Assembly (NCBI GenBank): GCA_036563645.1
Contig: DATCMA010000014.1
Coordinates: forward strand, 1 to 64,000
Source of the DNA: DATCMA01 sp036563645
GTDB taxonomy: Bacteria; Actinomycetota; Actinomycetes; Mycobacteriales; Micromonosporaceae
Direction of reading: 5' to 3'
DNA: 64,000 bases
Shown: piece after piece, positions 33,219 to 43,749 of the stretch
Position numbering within the stretch: the stretch's first letter is position 1
Layout of the letters: each line of letters starts with the position of its first letter
Notes under the pieces: generated by a model
What the model saw: only the letters and a program-made list of their open reading frames with translations
What the model was told of the DNA's origin: nothing
The model's database searches: none
Translations under genes and position numbers: made by a program

Positions 33219-34063
33219 TGAACGCAGATGTGGCACGCCCGATCACGGTCGACGCGCTCGCCGATGATGTGCGCGGCGTCCAGACACGGTTAGACGACAT
33301 TCTCTCCGGGCTCGCTCCCCACGAGTGGACGATCCCCACACCCGCGGTGGGTTGGGACATCCAGGATCAGCTCGCGCATATCGCGTTGGTGGAGGAGTAC
33401 GGACTCCTGGCGGTCACCGAGCCGGAGCGCTTCGCGGCATTGGCCGAGGAGGCCGCCGCTGACTCCGCCGGGTTCGAACGGCGGTTGTATGAGCGCGGGC
33501 GCACCTACGAGGCTTCCCAACTCCTGCGGACGTGGCGTCGCGTCCGCGAGGAGGTCATCACGGCGTTGGTTGCGCGGGACGGCGCCCGCTTCTCCTGGTT
33601 CGGGCCGTCGATGAGCGCGCGGTCTTTCCTCACCGCTCGCCTCATGGAGACGTGGGCGCACGGGCAGGACGTCCGCGACGCGCTGGGCTTACCGGCGGAT
33701 GAGACGCCCGCCGCGCTGCGCCACATCGCTCACCTCGGCGTCCGCACTCGGGGGTGGAGCAACGTCGTCCGAGGCCTCGCCCCGGACGAGACCCCGGTGC
33801 GCGTCGTCCTCACCGATCCCGAGGGCGACACCTGGACGTGGGGTCCCGCCGACGCGCGGGACGCCATCTCCGGGAGCGCTCTCGACTTCTGCCTGGTCGT
33901 GACCCAGCGTCGGCACTGGCAGGACACCGAGCTGCGGGTGGAGGGGAGCGCCGCCCGCCACTGGATGGAGACCGCTCAGGCGTTCGCTGGCCCGCCGACG
34001 ACGACAGCGCGATATCGGGCGATTGATGGCTCGACACAGCGAGCAGGAAGGGGCACGTCGTGA
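33218..34063 (+). CDS. TIGR03084 / maleylpyruvate isomerase-like (DinB-fold) protein
   Basis: A 281-residue protein of the DinB/maleylpyruvate-isomerase superfamily, TIGR03084 type. The N-terminal four-helix metal-binding bundle shows metal-ligand regions WDIQDQLAHIALVEEYG and METWAHGQDVRDALG. Superfamily members often use mycothiol as cofactor; whether this one does is unknown. It sits between the carboxyltransferase and biotin carrier genes, joined by TGATG and GTGA overlaps, so it is made with the carboxylase and may handle its substrate or product. Confidence 0.83.
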   Translation: MNADVARPITVDALADDVRGVQTRLDDILSGLAPHEWTIPTPAVGWDIQDQLAHIALVEEYGLLAVTEPERFAALAEEAAADSAGFERRLYERGRTYEASQLLRTWRRVREEVITALVARDGARFSWFGPSMSARSFLTARLMETWAHGQDVRDALGLPADETPAALRHIAHLGVRTRGWSNVVRGLAPDETPVRVVLTDPEGDTWTWGPADARDAISGSALDFCLVVTQRRHWQDTELRVEGSAARHWMETAQAFAGPPTTTARYRAIDGSTQRAGRGTS

Positions 34064-34278
34064 CGGAACTGCGCGCGGAAATCGCGGCCAACGTGTGGAA
34101 AGTCCTCGTGGAACCGGGACAACAGGTATCCGCGGACGAGGAACTCATCATTCTCGAATCCATGAAAATGGAAATTCCCGTCGTGGCGCCGAGCGCGGGA
34201 AAGGTCGCCTCAGTGCACGTTTCCGAGGGCGCTCAAGTAGCGGAAAACGACTTGCTGGTCGTCCTGGAGGCCGAGTAG
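34060..34278 (+). CDS. Stand-alone biotin carboxyl carrier protein
   Basis: A 72-residue biotinyl domain and nothing else. The biotin attachment motif is ESMKMEI with Lys36 as the biotinylated residue, followed by the mirrored half AGKVASVHVSEGAQV. In most actinobacterial acyl-CoA carboxylases this domain is fused to the C-terminus of the biotin carboxylase alpha subunit; the biotin carboxylase here (37510) is 450 residues and lacks it, so this small protein must supply the swinging arm. GTG start overlaps the previous stop as GTGA. Confidence 0.92.
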   Translation: MTELRAEIAANVWKVLVEPGQQVSADEELIILESMKMEIPVVAPSAGKVASVHVSEGAQVAENDLLVVLEAE

Positions 34279-34280
34279 CC

Positions 34281-35869
34281 ATGAAGGACTATCCGTACGA
34301 GGAACGGGTGCTCCCGTTCATTCTCGAGGACAAAGCGGCGCTCATGGGCGACGCCCCCCTCATCGTGGTGAAGGTGAGCTGAGCTACCGCGAGGCTCGGG
34401 ATAAGGCGGCGGCCCTGGCTGGCGGCTTGGCCTCCCTCGGGGTCGAGCGCGGAGATCGCGTGCTCACCATGCTCCCCAACACCGTGGAGGCGGTCATCGC
34501 GTTCCTCGGCATCGCGTGGGCGGGAGCGATCGGAGTACCGGTCAACACCGCGTACAAGGGCGACATCCTGCGGTACGTCATGTCGGACGCCGACGCGCGG
34601 GTCCTCATCATCGACGCGGAGTACCTGCCCGTCTTCACCGAGGTCGCCGCCGAGATCACCGGGGTGTCGTCGGTGGTCGTGGTGGGGGAGACGCGGGACG
34701 TCCCCGGTCGGCGGGTCGTGCCGTGGGATGACGTCCTCGCCAGCAGCCCCGCGCCCCGCGCTGACGTCACGCCGGGGGACATCCAGGCGATCATGTACAC
34801 CAGCGGGACGACGGGGCAGAGCAAGGGCGTGATGGTGCCCTACCACCAGGCGTACCAGTACGCCAACCCCCACACCACGCATTTCCAGGTCGAGGGCGAG
34901 GTCATCTACGTGACCCTGCCCCTATTCCACATCGGCGGGCAATGGCAGGGCATTTACGCCGCGATGCTCGCCAATGGCCGCGCGGTGCTCAAACGCAAGT
35001 ACAGCGTCAGCAATTTCTGGGCCGACGTGGATCGCTACGGCGTCACCCAGACCACCTTGCTCGGCGTCATGGCGGAGTTCCTGTGGAAACAGCCTCCGTC
35101 GGACAACGATCGCAAGCACACGCTCAAGCGCGTGACCATGGCCCCGGCGTTGGAGAACGCCGCGGAGTTCGCCGAGCGATTCGGCGTGCGCATCGGGCAG
35201 GGTTGGGGGCTGACCGAGACCGGCTGTGTGACCCGGCCGCCCGCCCTTGACGAGCCGCCGCAGGATCCGCAGTGCTGCGGGCGAGTCAACGACGAGCTCT
35301 ACGAGCTGATCCTCGTCGACGAGAACGACCGGCCGGTTCCTCCGGGCGTACCGGGCGAGGCGCTGGTGCGCGGAAAACAGCCATTCATCACGATGGCGGG
35401 ATACTGGCGCAAGCCCGAAGCCACGGTGGCGACGTGGCGGAATCTGTGGCTGCACACCGGGGACGTCCTCGTGCAGAACCCCGACGGGACGTACAAGTTC
35501 GTCGACCGGTTGAAGGACTGCATCCGGCGCCGCGGGGAGAACATCTCCTCTCTCGAAGTGGAGAACAGCGTGCTCGCGCACCCGGATGTCCGTGAGTGCG
35601 CGGCGGTTCCCGTGCGGACGGAGCACATCGAAGACGAAGTCATGATTTTCGTCTCGCTGCGGCCCGGCTCGAATCTCACACCGGCCGCCCTGCACGCATT
35701 CCTCAAGGAGCGCATGCCGGCCTTTATGGTGCCGCGCTACATCGAAATCCAGGACGATTTGCCTAAGACTCCGACGGCCAAGATCAAAAAGGATGTTCTT
35801 CGGAGCCGCGGTGTCGGGCCAGAGACCTGGGACAGTGAACAGTCGCACCCGCAGGGAGCCGCCCGATGA
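34281..35869 (+). CDS. AMP-forming acyl-CoA ligase with an apparent frameshift near 34370
   Basis: CoA ligase interrupted near its start. An ATG at 34281 begins MKDYPYEERVLPFILEDKAA, a normal ligase N-terminus, but this frame stops at 34380-34382. Homology continues in another frame from about 34370 with GELSYREARDK and then IMYTSGTTGQSKGV, GWGLTETGC, LKDCIRRRGENISS and KTPTAKIKKDVLR to 35869. One base missing around 34368-34373 would join the halves into a protein of about 530 residues. The cause may be a real mutation or a sequence error; without it translation would have to begin near TTG 34427, losing about 50 residues. It overlaps the next gene as ATGA. Confidence 0.8.
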
Positions 35870-37494
35870 GCGAGAGGACACGCGCGGTGTCGGTTGAGGA
35901 GACGACGGCCACCCCGGCGGGGCGGCCGGAGGAGTCCCCCGCGGAGGGGTGGCTGCCGGCGGTCATGGCGGCGCACGAGGCCGTCCTCGACGCCGCCCGT
36001 CCCGAGGCGGTGGCCCGGCAGCATTCCCGCGGCAAGCTCACCGCCCGGGAGCGGATCGCGGCCCTCGTCGATCCCGGGACGTTCGTGGAGTATGGCCGCC
36101 TGGCGACGGCTGACGAGAGCTACGAGGACGTCGTCGGGATCGACTCGCCCGCCGACGGGGTGGTCACCGGCATCGGCGACGTGAACGGGCGGCCCGCGGC
36201 GATCATCGCGACCGACTTCACCGTCATGGGCGGGAGCATCGGCCACACGGGTCTCAGCAAGATGGTCAGGCTCGCGGAAATGTCCCTGGACCAGGGCATT
36301 CCGTTCATCATGCTCCTCGATGGCGGTGGGCACCGCATCCAGGAGGGCCTCGACAGCCGATCCTTCGCGTTCGGCGGGCCGGGCACGTTCCCGTGTCAGG
36401 TCAAGATGTCCGGCTGGGTTCCCCAGGTGACCGCCATCATGGGGCCCGGGTTCGCCGGTCCCGCCAACTTCTCCTCCCTCGCCGATTTCGTGCCGATGGT
36501 CAAGGGCACCTCCTCCATCGGCATCGCCGGGCCACCGTTGGTGAAGTTCGCGACCGGCGAGGACAAGACCGCGGAGGAGCTCGGCGGCGCGGCGATCGCG
36601 ACGCGCACGGGCGTCGTCGACATCGCCGTCGACGACGATCTCGCCTGCATCGCCAAGATCAAGGAATTCTTGTCCTATTTCCCGCAGAACTGCCGGGAGC
36701 CCCTCCCCATCGTCCCCTGTGACGACCCCGAGGACCGGCGTGCCGAGGAGCTCCGCCACATCGTGCCGCTCAACCGGCGCCGGGCCTACGACATCCGCGC
36801 GGTCATCCGGCTCATCGTCGACCACGGTGAGTTCTTGGAGCTCAAGGAGAAGAACGCCCCGAACGTGGTGACCGTGCTCGCGCGCATGGGCGGGCGGCCC
36901 GTGGGCATCGTGGCCAACCAGCCCAAGGCCTTGGCCGGCGTGCTCGACACACCGGCGTGCGACAAGGCGTCCCGGTTCATCTCCATGTGCGACGCGTTCG
37001 GGCTCCCCATCATCTCGCTCATCGACCTGCCGGGGTTCATGGTCGGCTCGCAAGCCGAGGCCACCGCGCTGGTCCGGCACAGCGGCAAGATGCTCTCCGC
37101 GTTCGGCAACGCCACGGTGCCGATCATCAGCGTGGCGCTGCGCAAGGGGTACGGCCTCGGGTACTTGGCGATGGCCGGCGGACGCTCGTTCAACGCGGAA
37201 GCCGCCCTCGCCTGGCCGAGCGCGGAGCTGTGCGCCATGCAGATCGAAGGAGCGGTCGACGTCGCCTATCGGAAGGATTACCAGGCGGCGCCCGACCCGG
37301 CGGCGCGGCGCGCGGAACTCATCGATTCGTTCTACCAGCGCGTGAACCCCATTCGCGCGGCGGCGGGATTCGGCATTGATGACGTCATCGACCCCGCGGA
37401 TACCCGCCCCACGATCTGCTCGATTCTCCGTTTCGCCCGGCCGCGGGCGGAGGCGCATATGCCGCCGAAGTTCCACGGCATCGAACCGATCTAA
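35866..37494 (+). CDS. Acyl-CoA carboxylase, carboxyltransferase (beta) subunit 2
   Basis: Second carboxyltransferase subunit, 542 residues, with the same two-half plan as the 31620 product: KLTARERIAALVDPGTF, LLDGGGHRIQEG, NQPKALAGVLDTPACDKASRF, LIDLPGFMVGS and RKGYGLGYLAMAGGRSF. Differences around the C-half pocket (GYLAMAGG here, GWNAMGGG there) suggest different substrate preference or a mixed hexamer. It lies 15 bases before the biotin carboxylase gene. The start ATG overlaps the ligase stop as ATGA. Confidence 0.92.
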   Translation: MSERTRAVSVEETTATPAGRPEESPAEGWLPAVMAAHEAVLDAARPEAVARQHSRGKLTARERIAALVDPGTFVEYGRLATADESYEDVVGIDSPADGVVTGIGDVNGRPAAIIATDFTVMGGSIGHTGLSKMVRLAEMSLDQGIPFIMLLDGGGHRIQEGLDSRSFAFGGPGTFPCQVKMSGWVPQVTAIMGPGFAGPANFSSLADFVPMVKGTSSIGIAGPPLVKFATGEDKTAEELGGAAIATRTGVVDIAVDDDLACIAKIKEFLSYFPQNCREPLPIVPCDDPEDRRAEELRHIVPLNRRRAYDIRAVIRLIVDHGEFLELKEKNAPNVVTVLARMGGRPVGIVANQPKALAGVLDTPACDKASRFISMCDAFGLPIISLIDLPGFMVGSQAEATALVRHSGKMLSAFGNATVPIISVALRKGYGLGYLAMAGGRSFNAEAALAWPSAELCAMQIEGAVDVAYRKDYQAAPDPAARRAELIDSFYQRVNPIRAAAGFGIDDVIDPADTRPTICSILRFARPRAEAHMPPKFHGIEPI

Positions 37495-37509
37495 TCGCAG
37501 GGGACGTCG

Positions 37510-38848
<1,339 letters not shown>

Positions 38849-38862
<14 letters not shown>

Positions 38863-40087
38863 CGTGACGGCGACCGCCGACACGGCGGAGCCGGCCGAGA
38901 CCTATCGCGGTTGGCCGGTGGTGCACTCCGACTACCGCAACGACCGGCCGATTTTCGGGCATTACGCGTCGCTGGACGCGGAGCGGGAAATCGCGCCGTT
39001 CCTGTGGAACGTCTCGACGAAGCATCCCTTTTGGATGATCACACGCTTCGAGCACGTGGTCGAGGCGCTCCGAATGCCGGAGGTCTTCAGCAACGACGTG
39101 ATCAACGCGTTGCAGCCCAAGATGGCGGTGCGGTTCCTGCCGCAGAACCTCAACGGCGCCGAACACACCCGGATGCGCCGGGTCCTCAACCGGTGGTTCT
39201 CCCCGGCCGCGGTGCGCCGGATGGAGCCGACGATCCGCTCCCACTGCCGGGCGCTCGTCGAGGAGGTGCGGCCGAAGGGGTCGTGCGACTTCGTCGCGGA
39301 GTTCGCCATCCGGTTCCCGACCGACATGTTCCTGGCCACGTTGGGGCTGCCGCTCGAGGACGGGCCACGATTTCTCCGGTGGGTCGAGCAGATCTTCTCG
39401 AGTTACTCGGGGGGACGCGCCGCGATCGACGCGTCGCAGCAGATGAAGGAGTATTTCGCCGAGAAAATCGAGGATCGGCTGCGGAACCCACGCGACCCCG
39501 AGTGGGACTTCCTCACCCGGCTGCTCACCGCGGAGCCCGAGGGCGAGAAATTCTCGCGCGAGGACATCCTCACGATCTGCATGACGCTGGTGACCGCCGG
39601 ACTGGACACCACCCGGGCGGCCTTGGGCTACATCTTCCACCACTTGGCCACCCACGAGGAGCATAGGCGGCAATTGATCGACCAGCCGGAGCTCATCCCG
39701 CGCGCGGTGGAGGAACTGGTCCGCATCTACACGCTCCTCATCCAGGATGGCCGCTTGGTCACCCAGGACATCGACTTCCACGGGTGCCCGATGAAAAAGG
39801 GGGACGTGGTGTGGCTGGGGCTGGCCCAGGCGAACCACGACCCGCGCAAGTTCCCGAACCCCATGACGTACGACCTGTCGCGGCCCAACCTCAACCAGCA
39901 CCTGGGGTTTGGCGCCGGTCCCCACCGCTGCCTCGGGATGCACCTCGCGCGGCACGAACTCGTCGTGGCGATTGAGGAGTGGCACCGGGTGATCCCCGAT
40001 TACGAGCTCGCCACGGACGAGCCGTTGATGGAGCGGGGCGGCCAACTCACCCTCAAGTCCTTGCCCCTACGGTGGGCCGTCCAGTAG
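38849..40087 (+). CDS. Cytochrome P450 (paralogue of the 23999 P450)
   Basis: A 412-residue soluble P450 with the I-helix VTAGLDTTRA, the K-helix region VEELVRIY and heme ligand Cys361 in FGAGPHRCLG. It resembles the first P450 along its length (GHYASLDAERE, LPQNLNG, WFSPAAVRRMEP, RGGQLTLKSLPL), so the two arose by duplication and may act on related substrates or positions. The K-helix motif is ExxVR rather than the textbook ExLR. It has no adjacent ferredoxin and probably shares the donor at 25213. The gene overlaps the biotin carboxylase gene. Confidence 0.93.
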
Positions 40088-40159
40088 TCGTCACGCCATC
40101 ACGTCCCGTACACAATAGGCCGATTGTCGGCTGACGCCGTACGTAACGGAAGGATTCTC

Positions 40160-40729
40160 ATGTCCGCAACCACGTTGGCGCCCACTCTGGTGCGGCGCTC
40201 CGGCCTGGTGGCCGAGGCCACCATGGTGCTCTCTGGGCTCGCCCTCCTCGCCGTCTCCGCATATGTGGTGATCCCGCTGTGGTTCACGCCGGTGCCGCTG
40301 ACCGGCCAGACGTTCGCGGTGCTCCTGGTGGGCGGCGCTCTCGGGGCCACGCGCGGTCTGCTCACCGTGGCGCTGTACCTGGCGATCGGCGCTCTCGGGG
40401 CGCCGGTCTTCGCCGAAGGGGCCTCGGGCCTGTCGGGTCCCACCGCCGGCTACCTGGTCGGCATGCTGGTCGCGGCGTGGCTCGTGGGCCGGGCCGCGGA
40501 GCGCGGGTGGGACCGCCGGCTCGTGCCGTGCGTGCTGGCCATGCTCGCGGGCCACGTGGCGATCTACCTCTTCGGTCTGACCTGGCTCGCCATGACGCTC
40601 AAGACCGGTCTGTGGGACACGCTCGCCTTGGGTGCCGCGCCGTTCGTCCTCGGGGATCTGCTGAAGGTGGCGTTGGCGGCGGGTCTGCTTCCGAGCGCGT
40701 GGGCGGTGGTGCGGCGGGTGCGCGACTGA
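40160..40729 (+). CDS. bioY: BioY biotin transporter substrate-binding component
   Basis: Integral membrane S-component for biotin uptake, 189 residues with about six membrane spans. The BioY signature is clear: PLWFTPVPLTGQTFAVLLVGGALG and YLAIGALGAPVFAEGASGLSGPTAGYLVG. No EcfT/EcfA genes are nearby, so it would work alone or with a shared energy module. GGAAGGA at 40148-40154 supports ATG 40160. It follows the carboxylase cluster, coupling biotin supply to a biotin enzyme. A small dyad, ACAAT (40112-40116) and ATTGT (40123-40127), lies in the 72-base gap before it and could be regulatory. Confidence 0.94.
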   Translation: MSATTLAPTLVRRSGLVAEATMVLSGLALLAVSAYVVIPLWFTPVPLTGQTFAVLLVGGALGATRGLLTVALYLAIGALGAPVFAEGASGLSGPTAGYLVGMLVAAWLVGRAAERGWDRRLVPCVLAMLAGHVAIYLFGLTWLAMTLKTGLWDTLALGAAPFVLGDLLKVALAAGLLPSAWAVVRRVRD

Positions 40730-40811
40730 TCGTCGTGCCCTCGGCCCTGCCGCCCGTTGGGCGGGGACACCTCTCCCGACACCCTGAGACCTCGTACCGC
40801 GGTCAATGAAA

Positions 40812-40848
40812 GGAGGGCCGGTGAGCCTTGTGGGCTCACCGGCCCTCC
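40812..40848. terminator. Bidirectional terminator between BioY and alcohol dehydrogenase
   Basis: GGAGGGCCGGTGAGCC (40812-40827) pairs perfectly over 16 bases with the segment at 40833-40848, with a five-base loop. GTTT follows on the plus strand and, read from the minus strand, TTTCATT follows. It lies between convergent genes. Confidence 0.85.
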
Positions 40849-40881
40849 GTTTCCCCCGCACAGTCTGGGTCTAGGAAAGGT

Positions 40882-41964
40882 CTAGGAGAAGGTCAATAGG
40901 GTACGCGCTCCGAGGGGGTGATCGAGCGCGTCGAGGGCGTCGTTGACGCGCTCGAGCGGAAGCGTCTGGGCGAGGAGTTCATCGAGCTTGAGCCGGCCCT
41001 CAAGGTACAGCTGACAGTAGAGCGGAATGTCGAGACGGAATCGAGTCGATCCCATCTTGGTACCTTGGAGGCGCTTTTCCAAGAGGAGTTCGGCGGCGGG
41101 GATCCGCACCGTCATCTCGGGGCGGGCGACGCCGATGACCGTCGCGGTGCCCATCGTGTTGAGCATCGCGAAGGCCTGCTCAATGGTTGACTCAATGCCG
41201 ACCACCTCCAGCGCGTGGTCGACGCCGCCGCCGGTCAGCTCGCGCACCGCCTCGACCGGGTCGGTCGTGGCCGCGTTGATGACGTCCGTCGCCCCGAACG
41301 TCCGGGCCAACTCGAGCTTCTCCGGAAGCTTGTCAATCGCGATGATGCGCGCCGCGCCGGCCAGGCGCGCGCCCTGAATGACGTTGAGTCCGACGCCGCC
41401 GCAGCCGATGACGGCGACCGTGTCGCCGACCTGGACGCGCGCCGTGTGGCGGACCGCGCCGAGCCCGGTGATTCCCGCGCAACCGAGCAGCGCGGCCTTA
41501 TCCAGCGGCATCTCCTTCGGCAGTTTCACCACCGTCCGCTCGTGGACGAGCAGCATTTCGGCGAATCCGCCCAGGCCGACAAAGGGCTCGACGGGGGTTC
41601 CCTTCCTGGACAGCCGGGGCGGCTGACCGGCTGGGCGAGAGCGCCCCTTGTTGTCGCAGTGCTGGAGAGCGCCCCGCTGACACCACCGACAGTGCCCGCA
41701 GAACGAGGACGCGCAGGTCGCCACATGATCGCCGGGCTTGACGTACGTGATATTGGCGCCGACGGCCTCCACCACACCGCTGACTTCGTGGCCGAGCACG
41801 AGGGGCAGCGGGAGGGGATTCGCGCCCTGCTGCATGGTCCGGTCAGTGTGGCATACCCCGGACGCGACGGTTCGAATCAGGACTTCGTCCGGCGCCGGCC
41901 GGTCAATGTCAATGTCTTCGATGACCAGTTCGGTATTGAACTCGCGTAAGACGGCCGCCTTCAT
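40882..41964 (-). CDS. Zinc-dependent alcohol dehydrogenase (class III-like MDR)
   Basis: NAD-dependent alcohol dehydrogenase of 360 residues. Catalytic zinc ligands Cys38 in SGVCHTD and His59/Glu60 in LGHEVSG are present; the structural zinc is bound by Cys89, Cys92, Cys95 and Cys103 in the CGHCRWC region. The Rossmann fold shows VAVIGCGGVGLNVIQGA, followed by IDKLPEKLELA with the aspartate expected of NAD users. It probably oxidises an alcohol made by a P450. It stands alone, convergent with BioY and divergent from the ligase at 42070, preceded by GAGAGGTGAGGGG. Confidence 0.93.
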   Translation of the reverse strand: MKAAVLREFNTELVIEDIDIDRPAPDEVLIRTVASGVCHTDRTMQQGANPLPLPLVLGHEVSGVVEAVGANITYVKPGDHVATCASSFCGHCRWCQRGALQHCDNKGRSRPAGQPPRLSRKGTPVEPFVGLGGFAEMLLVHERTVVKLPKEMPLDKAALLGCAGITGLGAVRHTARVQVGDTVAVIGCGGVGLNVIQGARLAGAARIIAIDKLPEKLELARTFGATDVINAATTDPVEAVRELTGGGVDHALEVVGIESTIEQAFAMLNTMGTATVIGVARPEMTVRIPAAELLLEKRLQGTKMGSTRFRLDIPLYCQLYLEGRLKLDELLAQTLPLERVNDALDALDHPLGARTLLTFS

Positions 41965-41979
41965 GACCCCTCACCTCTC

Positions 41980-42008
41980 TTGCCTATTGGGGCAGAGTAG
42001 CGTAGATT
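41980..42008 (+). promoter_or_regulatory. Promoter of the ligase-lyase-binding protein operon
   Basis: TTGCCT (41980-41985) and TAGATT (42003-42008) with a 17-base spacer, 60 bases before the GTG start. TAGATTC recurs at 42026-42032, just downstream of the predicted start, and could be a regulator half-site. Confidence 0.5.
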
Positions 42009-42069
42009 CCTGCTAATCAAAACCATAGATTCTGGTGTCTGTTGAGCGACTACCGTAAGGGGTCGTACT

Positions 42070-43740
42070 GTGACTTTCCGGTACTACCGCGACCTGGTTC
42101 CTACCTTCGCTGACCGCACACAGTGGGCGTTGCCCACGGTGCTCCGGCACCAAGTGGCGACGCGGCCGCAGGCGATTTGGCTTGACGCCCCGGAGGAGGG
42201 GCGGACGTGGACATACGCCCAGATCCTGGATTCCGCTGAGCGCGTGGGGCGCAGTCTCCTCGCCGCGGGAGCGGAACCCGGCGACCGGGTGGTCATCTTC
42301 GCGGCGAACTCGTCGTATTTCGTGCGTACCTGGATCGGTACGGCGGTCGCTGGGCTTGTCGAGGTGCCGATCAACACCGCGTACGAGTACGACTTCCTCG
42401 CTCACCAGGTGCGGACCGTCGAGCCCCGACTCGCGGTGGTTGATGACGCCCTCGCCGAGCGTTTCGTCGCGGTAGCGGAAGCGGCGAAGACGATCACGAA
42501 GTTCTGGGTGATCGATACCGGTAAGGGCATTCGTGATCAGGCCATGGAGCTGCTGCGGCAGCACGGCTGGCAGGCGGCACCGTGGGAGGAGTTGGAGGAG
42601 AAGGCGCCGGCCCCGGATGAGATCGCGCTGCCGACGGTGCAGCCCCAGGACCTCGCCGCGGTCTTCTTCACCTCCGGGACGACCGGTCCGTCCAAGGGCG
42701 TGGCGATGCCGCACGCCCAGATGTACTTCTTCGCCGACGAGACCGTCTCACTCGTGCGCCTCACCCCGGACGACGCGTGGATGGCGGTAACGCCGCTGTT
42801 CCACGGCAACGCCCAGTTCATGGCGGCCTATCCCACGCTCGTCAAAGGTGCTCGCTTCGTCTTGCGCAGCCGATTCTCCGCCAGCCGGTGGATCGACCAG
42901 ATCCGCGAGAGCCGGGTCACCGTCACGAACTTCATCGGCGTGATGATGGACTTCATCTGGAAGCAGCCGCGGCGACCCGACGACGCGGACAACCCCCTCC
43001 GTTGCGTCTTCGCGGCCCCCACCGCCGCCTCGATCGTGGGGCCGATGAAGGAGCGGTTCGGCATCGAGGCCTTCGTCGAGGTCTTCGGGTTGACCGAGAC
43101 CTCCGCGCCGATCCTTAGCCCCTACGGCGAGGACCGACCGGCCGGCGCCGCGGGACTCGCCGCGGACGAGTGGTTCGACGTGACCCTGGTCGACCCGGAG
43201 ACCGACGAGGAAGTCGAGATCGGCCAGGTCGGCGAGCTCGTCGTGCGGCCGAAAGTCCCGTTCATCTGCAGCATGGGCTACTACAACATGCCCGAGAAGA
43301 CCGTCGAAGCGTGGCGGAACCTGTGGTTCCACACCGGGGACGCCCTGCGGCGGGACAAGGACGGGTGGTTCTACTTCGTCGACCGGTACAAGGACGCGCT
43401 GCGCCGCCGCGGCGAGAACATCAGCTCCTACGAGCTGGAGACCGCGATCCTGCGCCACCCCGAGATCGTCGAATGCGCTGTCATCGCCGTGCCCGCGCCC
43501 TATGAGGCGGGCGAGGACGAGGTGATGGCGTACGTGGTCCGCGCGCCCGGATCCACGCTCACCGCCGAGGAATTTTGGCGGCACTGCGATTCGCACATCC
43601 CGAAGTTCGCGGTGCCGCGGTATGTGCGGTTCGTCGAGGAGTTGCCGAAGACGCCGTCGCAGCGCGTGCAGAAGGCCAAACTGCGCGAGTTCGGTGTCAC
43701 GCCGGACTCCTTCGACCGGGTCGCGCTGGAACAGAAGTAG
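42070..43740 (+). CDS. AMP-forming acyl-CoA ligase
   Basis: CoA ligase of 556 residues. It has FFTSGTTGPSKGVAMPHAQ near residue 200, the adenylate motif VFGLTETSAP near 338, FHTGDALRRDKDGWFYFVDRYKD (split across the hinge), RRRGENISSYELE and KTPSQRVQKAKLRE at the C-terminus. It closely resembles the 53912 product (shared VTVTNF.GVMMDFIWKQPRRPDDADN-like block), so these are paralogues. The GTG start is chosen by length and homology to that paralogue (both begin with a short T-x-YY segment). It heads the operon with the CitE-like lyase and a TRAP binding protein. Confidence 0.93.
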   Translation: MTFRYYRDLVPTFADRTQWALPTVLRHQVATRPQAIWLDAPEEGRTWTYAQILDSAERVGRSLLAAGAEPGDRVVIFAANSSYFVRTWIGTAVAGLVEVPINTAYEYDFLAHQVRTVEPRLAVVDDALAERFVAVAEAAKTITKFWVIDTGKGIRDQAMELLRQHGWQAAPWEELEEKAPAPDEIALPTVQPQDLAAVFFTSGTTGPSKGVAMPHAQMYFFADETVSLVRLTPDDAWMAVTPLFHGNAQFMAAYPTLVKGARFVLRSRFSASRWIDQIRESRVTVTNFIGVMMDFIWKQPRRPDDADNPLRCVFAAPTAASIVGPMKERFGIEAFVEVFGLTETSAPILSPYGEDRPAGAAGLAADEWFDVTLVDPETDEEVEIGQVGELVVRPKVPFICSMGYYNMPEKTVEAWRNLWFHTGDALRRDKDGWFYFVDRYKDALRRRGENISSYELETAILRHPEIVECAVIAVPAPYEAGEDEVMAYVVRAPGSTLTAEEFWRHCDSHIPKFAVPRYVRFVEELPKTPSQRVQKAKLREFGVTPDSFDRVALEQK

Positions 43741-43749
43741 GAGCAGGAC

